The notes beneath the pieces were generated by a model. That model did no database searches. It saw nothing but the letters and a program-made list of their open reading frames with translations, and was not told the DNA's origin. Made by a program: the position numbers and the translations under genes. From NCBI GenBank assembly GCA_014898415.1, contig RCTD01000010.1, positions 1,116,001-1,180,000 of the forward strand: a DNA stretch of 64,000 bases, read 5' to 3'. Origin of the DNA: Stromatinia cepivora (taxonomy: Eukaryota; Ascomycota; Leotiomycetes; Helotiales; Sclerotiniaceae). Positions 51,104 through 62,314 of the stretch are shown in pieces (position 1 is the stretch's first letter; each line of letters begins with the position of its first letter).

Positions 51104-52674
51104 TATAGTATTACAATTATTAAGCAAAATGTTATTAAATAGATAATATACTTTTATTATTATAGAGTATACCCCTGATTGATTGTATCGAGCATCCAAA
51201 ATAGCAGCGTTGATTAAAGGTTTTGAAAGATCAATAGAATCTTTCATCCATTTCTTTTTGATTTAATCAAGGTGAAATTGCTTCCATGAATACGATCTTG
51301 TTCAATCCCTAATTGCTTGTAGTTCGTTTTTGTTGAATATCTTTTTAAGTGGTGGATTGATTTTTCCGATGAGCGTTAACTTTATGGCTTTACAATTGTA
51401 TGCAGTGTGATTATAACCAATTCCATTATTCCATTTAGATTCGGTTTTGTAAGGACATTCCCAAATCTTCTTAATCTCTTGATTGCTTTTAGAATTAATA
51501 TTCTTCTTATTCTTTTTAAATCTTTTATTATTTTAAGAAAAGATAAATATAGAATATATTCCTTTTTTAGCTTTTGAAAAAATAGAATCCTGAAAGATTA
51601 ATTCTTCAAAAATGTCTCTGAATTGCTTGAATAAGAGATTGGGTAATCCGAATTGATTGTTTATCTCGATTTGTATGATTATAGTATTTGCCCAGATTGG
51701 GAGTATCCTAGTATTAATAACTTATAGAAAAGTGTTGATAACGATTTTATTCTGTATTTCAATGATTTTGTATACGAGAGTTTTGGTATAGATTATAATC
51801 CAATCCCTATGTCATTTAATAGAATCGATTCTGCCGAACGAGGCTTGCATTAGAATAGACCGATATTCTTGTAATACTGTAAGCTTAGCAATAGTTACCA
51901 TAAATACAAATTTCTTTTTAAGTGCATTGATGATCGTTTTGAATGGAAGAATTATAGTACCCTGATTGAAAATGGATAGCTTTATAAAGTATACTTAATT
52001 AATTGATGATTCGATCTATTTATAAATATCCTTAAAAGCTTTGTAATTCTATATATATTTTTGTTATCAATATTGATATTTCAATTAAAGAGAAATAAGT
52101 TTGAAAAAGATTTCTTGGAAGATAATTGAGAATAAAGTAATGAATCTATTAGAAATAAATCCCGATATATTATTATCAGAATCTTTTATTTTTATATTTC
52201 TATTAGTATCTTCTTTGAATTGAATTATTATAAGATATTCCGAGAATTCTTTTTGGTATTGAGTTTGTTTTTTTTGATTATATTTGATTTAAAGATTGAT
52301 AATGGAAGGTAAAATAGATGATTTGATTGAAAACTAATCGATTTGAATACAGATAGACTTACTCGTTAGATCAAAATTTGGAATGGATATTGCTAATATA
52401 AAAACAAACAGGTCGTTCTCTAAATTAACTGAATCCCAGATTCCTTGAACTTGATATTTATTTTTCAAGTGTAGATATTATTTTGGTCATTGAGTATAGG
52501 TTATAAGAAGAAGATCGTTTTGATCCTTTGTTATATTAAATAAAGATAACTGAATTGATATGAATATTGAATTATAAATAAGGTAGGAATAATATTTTAA
52601 GAATGATCCCTTAAGTATTTAATAATCATTAGATAAAAAGTTATATAGATTTTAAAAGTTATCAGATTCATAAT

Positions 52675-52982
52675 TATTATAGGATAGTATAATTACATAG
52701 CACTTTCAGGGATCATTAAATAGATGGTACATATGATTAATAAAGTAAAAGAATTTAATGATTTACTTTTGATTATATGAATCAAGAGCTGTATATATAG
52801 AACAAATGAGTGATTATCTAGCCGATATATATTTTAATTAGGCTAGATCTTTGTTTATTAGTATATCAGGATCACTTTATCAATTAATGGATTGGTAAGG
52901 CTAGTAGATCCTTCATTCCGATTGGAAAGTATACGCTTTGATCCTTCATAAGATACAGGGGATTGCGGGGCTTTCCGTGACA
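52675..52982 (-). repeat. Copia-2 inner 5' LTR
   Basis: 308 bp, ends CCGTGACA on the plus strand and is followed by ATATA. Confidence 0.88.
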
Positions 52983-55532
52983 ATATAACTAGGGAATCTT
53001 ATAGATTATACAAAGCTCGATCAATTATAATATTTTTATTTAGGATTTTGTATTCATTAAGTAGATAACATACAATTGGAATACTAAAAGAATCATATAG
53101 AGTATTGATGAAAATATTAATTATATCGTATTACTTTATTTCGAGATTATATTTAGCGATGATTATCATTATGATTCAGAATAATCAATCTACTAATATA
53201 ACAGTATAAATAATCTCAATAATACTCTTAACCTGGAGATCTCCTTATACTATTAAATATAAACAGTAACAAATGATTAAACCTTGATCATTATATTTAT
53301 ATATAAATATTTATTAAAGGGGGATCGGTTTTGAAGATTCCGATCCAGAATCGATTTTATATCAGGTTTTCCTAGCTTTAAAATTATTAACCTTAAAATT
53401 GCAATCCTGTTTGAACCAATATTCCATTTGATGATCTTTTAATTGATAATAAAAATAAAGTAATTTTGAAATTGTAAATATATAAATTCGAGGAAATAGT
53501 ATTGCTTATAATCCATTAATTGTAGATCAAATGGAAGATAATAATGGTTTTATTTTAATTCCAATAATGATTATACTATAAATTATTACAAATTAGGAAT
53601 ACTCCTTTATATTATTCATTCCTTACTAATCAGATCAAAATATAAAATAAAAATTATTTAAATAGAGTAATCCCATTAAATTTGTTCTTTAAGATATAAT
53701 AATTCTTATATAAGATTCAATATTGGGATTGCTTCTTTAATGGTATTATTATATATATAATTACCTTTATGTGTATATTGGTTGCTTTGGGATACAAAAG
53801 TCAAATGATTTCCGGAAGAAAGATAACTCTGAATAATAGTTGTATAATTGAAACTCAAATGGATTGATCTGAATCTTAAGTATTTCAATCCTTATAATAC
53901 AAATTCTCTTAAATATCTATTCGAGATTATAAATCTATGAATCCTTTATAAATTGATCAAATGAATATATAGAGTGTAGTAATCTTTATAATAACTAGAT
54001 TTCCTTTATAAAATACTTTAATTAATTATTCCAATGTATATATTTCCTTTTGGAACGTTAAAATTGATCGATTAAAATAGTCTCTAAATCATTTTTGTAT
54101 ATACTATAAAGAACTTCAATAATACGATTAATAAGCTTATATTCCATATTCCTTATATTAATATATTCAGTAAAATCGGGATCTATATTATTATTATAAA
54201 CATTTCCTTAAACAATATCAATATCTTTATCTACGAAATATAATTGCTCTTTAATAAAAGAATCGGTTTTTTCAATTTCTCTAATAAAAGAATCGATCAG
54301 CGTTTGTATATCTTTATTGTATATCTTATTCTTATTATCTAAAGAATTAAATAAATTGGATAATTCTAGATCAATTTTTTATTCCTATTATTATTCCCCA
54401 AATCTATATCTACCCCTAAGACCAATTCGTTTATAAATAATAAATCTGAAATACACTTAATAGATAAATCAAGGGCTTTTCGATCCATAAAAATAGATAG
54501 ATAAATAAAGTCTTTATAATTATCCTTGTTTTGAATGATTGTCCCGTTCAATTCGATATAATCTTATAGATTAAAAATTCTAGTAAATTATTTAAATTCT
54601 TCTATAATATGAATATCGATTATTCGATTGATAGAATCTATACAATAAATGAATTCCTTATTGAACATTATATTTCGAATAACAATAATTCTATCGAATT
54701 TAGATATTCATATATAATAAATCAATATACCTAGAATATAGTTCATTAAATATTTAATATATACTTAAGGATTAGTTTTATATTATTTCTTATTAATTCC
54801 AGTTTCTCTATTTTTATCCAAAGAATAAGCTCGGTATCCATATCTATAAATTCCATTCCAATTGGAACAGAGATTGTTAGATATTTTCTTTGCGAATAGG
54901 GAATTATCTTTACAAAGATAATTATAGAATTATATATCGAATACCTTATTAAACGATTTAAAGGATTTGACCTTCAAAGAACTTATATTATATAAATAAA
55001 TAATAGTTTATACCACTTCCATTTACAATTTGTCCGGTAAACCTATTATGATCTGTATTTTTATCTATTTTGTAATTATTTCTTATCCTATATATTTTAA
55101 TCCTTTATTAAATTCATATATATAAAATAGGGATAACTTGAATTCAATACCTTTTTGCTTGATCCATTTCTTAAATAACATTACTCCTATAACTTCAATA
55201 ATAGATATATCATTATCCTATTTGATCATTACGATCGTTAGGCTATACTTATAATGAACCCAAACTATAAAGCTTTGAATAATTATAAATACTTCATTAT
55301 ATATTTTGTAATAGATTGAATATAAAAAGATTTTGTTATAATACATTTCTTTGATTAATAAAAGTTATAATATATTGTTATATCCTTTATCGAAATCAAA
55401 AAGATCCCATTGAATTTTGTAGAAGGGCCGAGGTGGCTAATGATTATTTAGAATGCAAGAAATGATTTGTTTTGTATGAATACGAATATAATCGGCGTAA
55501 TTGGAACGAATGATATCTTTTATTTTGATGTT

Positions 55533-55739
55533 TTATATTGCAAATACTAAATATTCAAAAGCTTCCTTTTTCAGATACCCAGAACGTTTATACCATATTT
55601 CATTTGTATCTTCTCTTGGGAAAAATGGATTACAAGAACGATGAAATGCTTTATTTATTTTTCTGTTTATTATTGGGTATATTATAAAAGGATTGTTTAT
55701 AGAAATAGATAACAGAATATTCGAATAAATAGAAAACAA
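55533..55739 (-). pseudogene. Copia-2 outer GAG-pre-integrase relic
   Basis: Includes EIWYKRSGYLKKEAFEYLVF, the copia WHRR.GH...AL..L zinc-binding motif with both His changed to Tyr. The same region in the inner copy is at about 43,510-43,720. Confidence 0.75.
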
Positions 55740-55991
55740 TTTGTATTCTAAGAATACAAGATTTTCAATACGAATACATTAAACAATTATTATATTATTT
55801 ATATAATCTCCTTTATAAAGAATATAGTTATATTTTGAAAACTATAGACCAGCTTTTTCCAATCAAGCCTCCGAAACGATATTGATATAAAAACCAAGGA
55901 TAAATACTATATCATTCAAAATCAAATCATTATTAAAGTAATCTTCTCTTTTAATAATCCCTTTGATAATACGAACTCTGTATCCTAAAAC

Positions 55992-56228
55992 TTAGAAACT
56001 GGAAATACCTACTTCTACAAGATCACTAGGATCGAATAATCGATATCGATAATCATCCAATAGAAATATATCATTTACAATATATATAACATTACAATTA
56101 TCGAACAAAATACTATTAAACAAATAATATATTTTCATTACTATAAAGTATACCCCTGATTGATTATATCGAATATCCAAGATAACAACATTGATTGAAA
56201 ATCCTAAAAGATCAATGAAACCTTTCAT
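55992..56228 (-). pseudogene. Copia-2 outer protease relic
   Basis: DNCNVIYIVNDIFLLDDYR resembles the copia aspartic protease site (D.C/GAT.HI.ND..L), followed by DPSDLVEVG. Gypsy-2 lies within this motif in the inner copy. Confidence 0.65.
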
Positions 56229-57655
56229 CCATTTTCTTTTGATCCAATCAAAATGAAATTGCTTCTATAAATGCGATTTTATTTGATCCTTAATTGTTTA
56301 TAGTTTGTTTTTATTGAATACCTTTTTGAACAATGGATTGATCCTTTCAATAAGCGCTAATTTTATGGCTTTATAATTATATACAATATAACTATAACTA
56401 ATTCTATTGTTCTATTTAGATTTGATTTTGTAAAGATATTCCTAAATCTTTTTAATCCCTTAATTGCTTTTAGAATTGATATTTTTCTTATTCTTTTTAG
56501 ATCTTTTATTATTTTAAAAAAAGATAAATATAAAATATACTCCTCCTTTAACTTTTAAAGAAATAAAATCCTGGAAGATTAATTCTCCAAAAATATCTCC
56601 AAATTATTTGAATAAAAAATTAAATAATCCAAATTGATTATTTATTTCGATTTATATGATTATAATATTTACCCAAATTAAAAGTATCCTAATATTAATA
56701 ACTTATAAAAAAGTATTGATAACAATTTTATCCTATATCTTAATGATCTTATATACAAAAGCTTTAATATAAACTATAATTCAATCCTTATACCATTTGA
56801 TAGGGTCGGTTTTGTCGAATGAGGTTTGTATTAGAATAGATCGATATTCTTATAATATTGTAAACTTAGCAATAGTTACTATAGATGCAAACTTCTTTTT
56901 GAATATATTAATGATCATCTTAAATAGAAAAGCTATAATATCCTGATTAAGAATGGATAACTCTATAAAATATATTTGATCAATTAACGATTCGATTCAT
57001 TTATAAACATCCCTGAAAACTTTATGATTCTATATATATTCTTGTTATCGATATCAATATTTTAATTAAAGAAAAGCAAATTCGAAGAAGATTTCTTGAA
57101 AGATAATTAAGAATAGAATAATAGATCTATTAGAAATAGATCCCGATATATTACTATTAGAATCTTTTATCTTTGTATCTCCATTAGCATCTTTTTTGAA
57201 TTGGATCGCCACAAGATATTCCAAGAATTCCTTTTGATATTGAATTTGTTTTTTTTGATTATATTTAGATTGAAGATCGATAACAAAAGATAAAACAAAT
57301 AGTTTAATTAAGAATTAATCGATTTGAATACAGATAAGTTCATTTGTTAGATCGAAGTTTGGAATGGATATCGCTGATATAGAAACAAATAGATTATTCT
57401 CTGGATTGATTGAATCCCAGATTCTTTGAATTTGATATTTATTTTTCAAATATAAATATTACTTCGATTATTGAATATAGATTATAAGAAGAAGATCATT
57501 TTGATCCTTTATTATATTAAATAAAAATAATTGAATTGATATAAATATTGAATTATAGATAAAATAAAAATGATATTTTAAAAATGATCTTTTAAATATT
57601 TAATAATCATCGAATAGGAAATTACATAGATTTTAAAAACTATCGGATTCATAAT

Positions 57656-57964
57656 TATCACAGGATAATATAATTACACAGTACTTTTAAGGATCGTTGA
57701 ATAAATAATATATATAATTAATAGAGTAAAAGAATTGAATAACTTGCTCTTGATTATATAAACCAAGAATTATATATATAAAACAAATAAATGGTTATCT
57801 AGCCAATATACACCTTAATTAGACTAGATCTTTGTTTATTAGTATATCAGGATCATCTTATCAATTGGTGGATTGATAAGGGCTAGTAGATCCTTCATTC
57901 CGATTGGAAAGCATACGCTTTGATCCTTCATAAGATACAGGGGATTGCGGGGCTTTCCGTGACA
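57656..57964 (-). repeat. Copia-2 outer 5' LTR
   Basis: 309 bp, ends CCGTGACA, followed by ATATTTGAATT where Gypsy-1 resumes. Confidence 0.86.
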
Positions 57965-60900
57965 ATATTTGAATTAAAAATATAATTCTATATTACAATT
58001 CTTGATCAAAAATCGATATATCTTACAATATAAAACTTATTTTCAAATAATATAGATCTTACAAAATAACAAAGAAATTAAAGAGTTTTTCTATATATAC
58101 TCTTAAAAAAATGAATAATACCCCATTTAATGAAATCTATATAGATATTTGTCTCAAGAAATATATCTTATATTTAGATCTCTTTATAGATAATAATTCT
58201 AAGGATTTATATAAATAAATAAACTAAAAAAACCAAATTTCTAGATATTTATAATCTTCCAAATAAAAGATAACAAATAATTAAGGATTATTCTTTACTT
58301 AATTATAAAATAATATAAAATCAAAAGAAAGAAAATAAATATAATAAACCGAAGAGAAATTGTTATTACAAATTTCTAATCGTTAATTAAGAAATTCGAT
58401 AAAGAAAACTTTATAATCCTTAAAAGAAAAAAAGTATTTAAATCCTTCTTGAAAAAATTTATTATATTATCGATTTCGTTTTTAAACAATTTGCAAATAA
58501 TTCCTGAATAATATTTAAACAATTCAATATTTTCTTTTTAAATCTGTTTTTTTTAATAATTTGATTTGAAATTATCAATTCTTTATTTATATTCATTTTA
58601 TCATTCATATAAACTTTTATTTAAGTTTTGATATAATATTTAAAGAAGAATTTAATTAGGTTATAGCTTTCTGTTTTATTAATAATAACATTCCTTTTCT
58701 TATCTAATACAAAAATCATTTCTTTAACAACGAAATCGAAATATTCGTATTTATTAAAACTCTTAAAGTTAAGGAAAAATATAATGCTTTTGAATAATGG
58801 CTTAATTACTCTATAAGTATTACTGATTTTGTTAAAGATTTTGCGAATGAAATAAAAGATCGGATTGAAGATTAGAAACTCTATAAAACAATTGATCTCT
58901 TCAAAATCGATTATTTTGTTAAAAACAATAATACAATTCAATTTATCGAACAATACTATAATAAAACCAAAAAAGATCTTAAAAATCTCAAAAGAATTTG
59001 GATAATCGCCTAAGAAAAAGTTTTCATCTATTTTTAATCGAAAGATATAAATTTAAATGATATTTCAATAAAAATAAATATAATTTATTATATCTTTCGT
59101 TTTAGCCCTTAAATCCTTGTAAAGTTTCTGAACAAATATATAACTGAATATTTTATACAAAAAAAAGGCAAGGGAGTCAAAAAGTACAGCTCTATAGATT
59201 TCTATATTATATATAAGTTTATTACAAAAATTGATACAAAGAACAAAAAAGATTGGATATCTTTCTTTTATAATTTTATACAAAATCTTATTCTTAGAAT
59301 CTATAAATTTATTTTCGATAATCTCGAATTTCTAAAAGAATATTATGAAGATGAAAACCCCTCCGAAATTCAACAAGGGGATAAATCTATCCGCAAAATG
59401 ATTATTACAAAAACTACTTTAATATCCTTCAACAATAATAATAATAAAAAGGAATTTAATATTAAAGAATGATTAGAAATAATTATTATATTAAATACCC
59501 TTTGCATACACCGACTTCTCCATTTCTAAGCGATTATATCAATTTCGGAGTTTATAACCACGAATATCGATAAATAAAAAAAGAAAGATTATCATTTTGA
59601 TCTCTTGAAAAAAGCCCTTTCTTATTTATCTATTCTGAACAGATTTGTACCTTATTATTGTATAACTGATTATAATACTAAACTTATTTCAGACGATAAT
59701 GATTCAGCCTCCAATAATTTTAAGATGGTTTTAAATTCTTTATAGAAATTGAAAAACTGTTTTTACGATTTAGATTATCAATTTGAAAAGGAATAATACT
59801 TTTTAATGAATAATAGATATATTGCCGATCAAATAGAATGGAAAATTGTTATATCATTGAAAAAACAAATCATTACAGATATTCTATATATATATCATTT
59901 GTATATTTTAACAAAACTCCTTGATCTAAAATCGAAATATATTTCAACCAAAGAATTACAAAACAAATTAACTACTATTATCAGGAACCAAAAGTGTATT
60001 GATGAAATGAAGTTGATAGGGACATTCTACCCTTAATTCCATCCGCATCAATCCTTAGCTCTGGAATAATCAAAGCAAATCCTTAGCCCCAATCGATTCG
60101 GCTTAATGAAAAGCTTTTATTCCCTTGATTCTAATAAAACTCTTAAAGATAACCTTTTTTTTATTAAAATCATTAAATAAAGAATCCTTTGAGAACCAAT
60201 TTACCCTATATATCCCTTTGTTTCAATATATCTTCGAACAAAAAAATAAATTCGATTTGCGAAATATTTGCGAAAATGTTTTTATTATTTATAAATAGTA
60301 TTTCCACAGAATCTTTAAAGGAGATCTGTTCCCGAATTACTACTTTTCGATTATTCAATTCTTTTTAAAATATAATCCTGCTTTATAATATACCACTATC
60401 CATATTTAGAAGAATAAAGAGTTCCGCTTTGTATCAGTATCTTTACCTATATTATATTTTCCTGATTATAATAAAAAGTTTAATCTTTATTATTCCTTTT
60501 TTAACCTTTTCTATCTAACTTTCAAAAACAAACAAAAAGAAGTTTCAAAAAAAATAATTATTGTAATCGATTTTTCTAAACCAAAGGAATCGATTAAAAG
60601 CTCTTATAAAGAGTATCAAATCCTTACTCCTTATAAATTAAATAACAACAACAATTTAATTCGGGAATTTCTAAAAAAACACTCTTTCATTCATCAACTA
60701 TAATATAATCTTAATTGGATAATAAAAAAGGAAATTTTCCAGAAAGCCAAACGAAAGAATCAGTTTCGTTAAAGGACCCTAATTAAACCTGAATCCCAAA
60801 CAATTATAATTCGATTAGATATTATTTTGAAATATACCAGTTCTTTTGAATCCTATAGATCGATTTTAATACTGATCTTCTACCTAATTATAATTTCAGA

Positions 60901-62022
60901 CGAAAAGAATATAAAGGATAATAATTTTTACAAAAACCTTCAGAGATTTCTTCAAAATCAAATTATTCCTTTTAAATTAAACGAATTTAATAAAAAAGGC
61001 TTTTATATCCCCCAACCCTTTTCTTTTAATATTAATTTTGTTTTACGAAATCATCTTTCTATAATTTTTTTAGGATATTTATTTTGGGATTTTAATATTG
61101 TAAAAGGAATAGCAAATAGATTATTTGAAATCAATAATAATGAATTCGAATTCTGATATAAACAATAACATAATCTTGTAATAACGGATCTGACCATCCA
61201 ATTTGAAATATTCTAAAATAAGGAAAAGCAATAAAAAGATCGATTATTATTTACAAATTATAATATACCTTTACAAAAACAAGAAACTCTTTGTAATAAG
61301 GATCTCGAAGATAATGAATTCCTTAACAAAAAAAATGCTAACAATTGAGAGATTATAAATCTAATTGATAAAAAATCCCCTACTAAAAAACTTCAACCTA
61401 TACTAAAAAAGTTTATTAAGAAAAGAAAAGAAATTACAAGACGAAAACTGATTCAAAATCAATCTGCAATACTACCCAATCCATCTCTAACTGAACCTTC
61501 TGGAATACAAAGTATCATTTCAATCCCTGATATAGATCATAAACTAAATGAAGAACAAATAAATTACCTTTCAATAAAAAAGCCTCCTATAAAATCTAAT
61601 AATAAAAAAAAGGATCATCCCTTCAATACTGAATAAAAACTTATAATATCAAAAATTCCTATTTATCATTTAAATTATATTCAAGAATCATCAAAAAATC
61701 CAATTATAAATACAAAATCCATTATAAAATATCTGATTAAATATTTAAGAAAAATTAAAGATAAAAAAAATAATGAAAATACTTTTTAGGAATTTCAAAT
61801 TTCTATTGAATTTAATAAAAAAAACAATAGAAATAGATTTGAACCAATAAGAATTTGGAATATACTGTTTTTTTAAAATAATCTTAAAAATTGCTCATTG
61901 CTCTAATTTGCTGATACTCTAATTAGTTTTCCCTAATTTAATTATTTTTTGATTTTTTTGGTTTTTACCTTTTATAGCTATTTTAAGGTCAAATAGAATA
62001 TATATTCCGGAAAAGGGAAGGG
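57965..62022 (+). pseudogene. Gypsy-1 3' half (RT thumb, presumed RNase H/integrase), degraded
   Basis: Placed in Gypsy-1 by position between Copia-2 outer and the Gypsy-1 3' LTR. The first 70 bp contain ITILDQKS, a fair match to the gypsy (A)TISGEKS that should follow the interrupted RT. Beyond that I could not name domains with confidence; open pieces at 59806-60036 and 60827-61156 on the plus strand have coding-like mixes. A polypurine tract GGAAAAGGGAAGGG at 62009-62022 abuts the 3' LTR. Confidence 0.6.
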
Positions 62023-62314
62023 TATAAGAAAATTGGGATATCAAAATCTAATATGTAATTAATTCGTAATTATATGATTATATGATTCTTTGTAGTTAAA
62101 TATAAGAGAAAACTTTATTCCTTTCTCCTTAAAGAAAATCAATCGTTTTTCTATTAATCTTTTTGTACTCTATTTATGTACAATCTAAATCATTATCTAA
62201 ACCTATTAGTTTTATTATTTGAAACCTTTATAATATAATCTGATCAATTCTAATTCCCATTTCCCCTTACAGTGTGCTATCGGGACGCACGTATCTCGAC
62301 CTATCTCTTTCACA
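62023..62314 (+). repeat. Gypsy-1 3' LTR
   Basis: 292 bp, ends TTTCACA and is followed by ATAC and then Copia-1a sequence. Confidence 0.88.

Larger units (their letters stand above)
37697..52982 (-). mobile_element. Copia-2 inner copy, interrupted by Gypsy-2
   Basis: Flanked by perfect ATATA duplications (37692-37696 and 52983-52987). LTRs are 37697-38004 (3') and 52675-52982 (5'), 308 bp each. Own sequence after removing Gypsy-2 and its TSD is about 8.24 kb, against 8.26 kb for the outer copy; segment lengths match closely (4,666 versus 4,668 bp right of the insertion point). The copy inserted into a sister at the RT region: the uninterrupted join is present inside this copy at about 40955-40960 (AAACCATATAATTGAGG). 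Pol is minus-strand; RNase H ends near 39,946-39,963 (IDGLI from ADGLTK). Confidence 0.9.
34414..57964 (-). mobile_element. Copia-2 outer copy, interrupted by its own family
   Basis: LTRs at 34414-34722 (3') and 57656-57964 (5'), 309 bp each, with terminal inverted ends TGTCACGG/CCGTGACA where not mutated. Own sequence is 34414-37696 plus 52988-57964, about 8.26 kb. It sits in the Gypsy-1 reverse transcriptase. On the minus strand: gag, protease (about 56,100), pre-integrase zinc finger (55739-55533, WYKRSGYLKKEAFEYL), integrase, RT, then RNase H (37350 to about 36,650, ending TADGLIKNL). The TSD is not clean: ATATT occurs three bases left of the 3' LTR and directly right of the 5' LTR. Confidence 0.86.
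23995..62314 (+). mobile_element. Gypsy-1 LTR retrotransposon, interrupted by nested elements (38.3 kb span)
   Basis: LTRs at 23995-24287 and 62023-62314 (293 and 292 bp) are homologous over their full length. The element is inserted in Copia-1a: ATAC at 23991-23994 and at 62315-62318 is the target duplication (4 bp visible), and Copia-1 homology continues across it. Its own sequence is 23995-25510, 30979-34413 and 57965-62314, about 9.3 kb. Visible parts in order are the primer-binding site, gag with a ruined zinc knuckle, protease, reverse transcriptase (interrupted), a poorly recognisable 3' half and a polypurine tract. All frames are broken by RIP. Confidence 0.88.

Noticed and set aside
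58621..59283. Minus-strand open frames in the Gypsy-1 3' half
   Set aside because: Composition-driven (Phe/Ile/Tyr/Lys) with no domain. The element is plus-stranded here.
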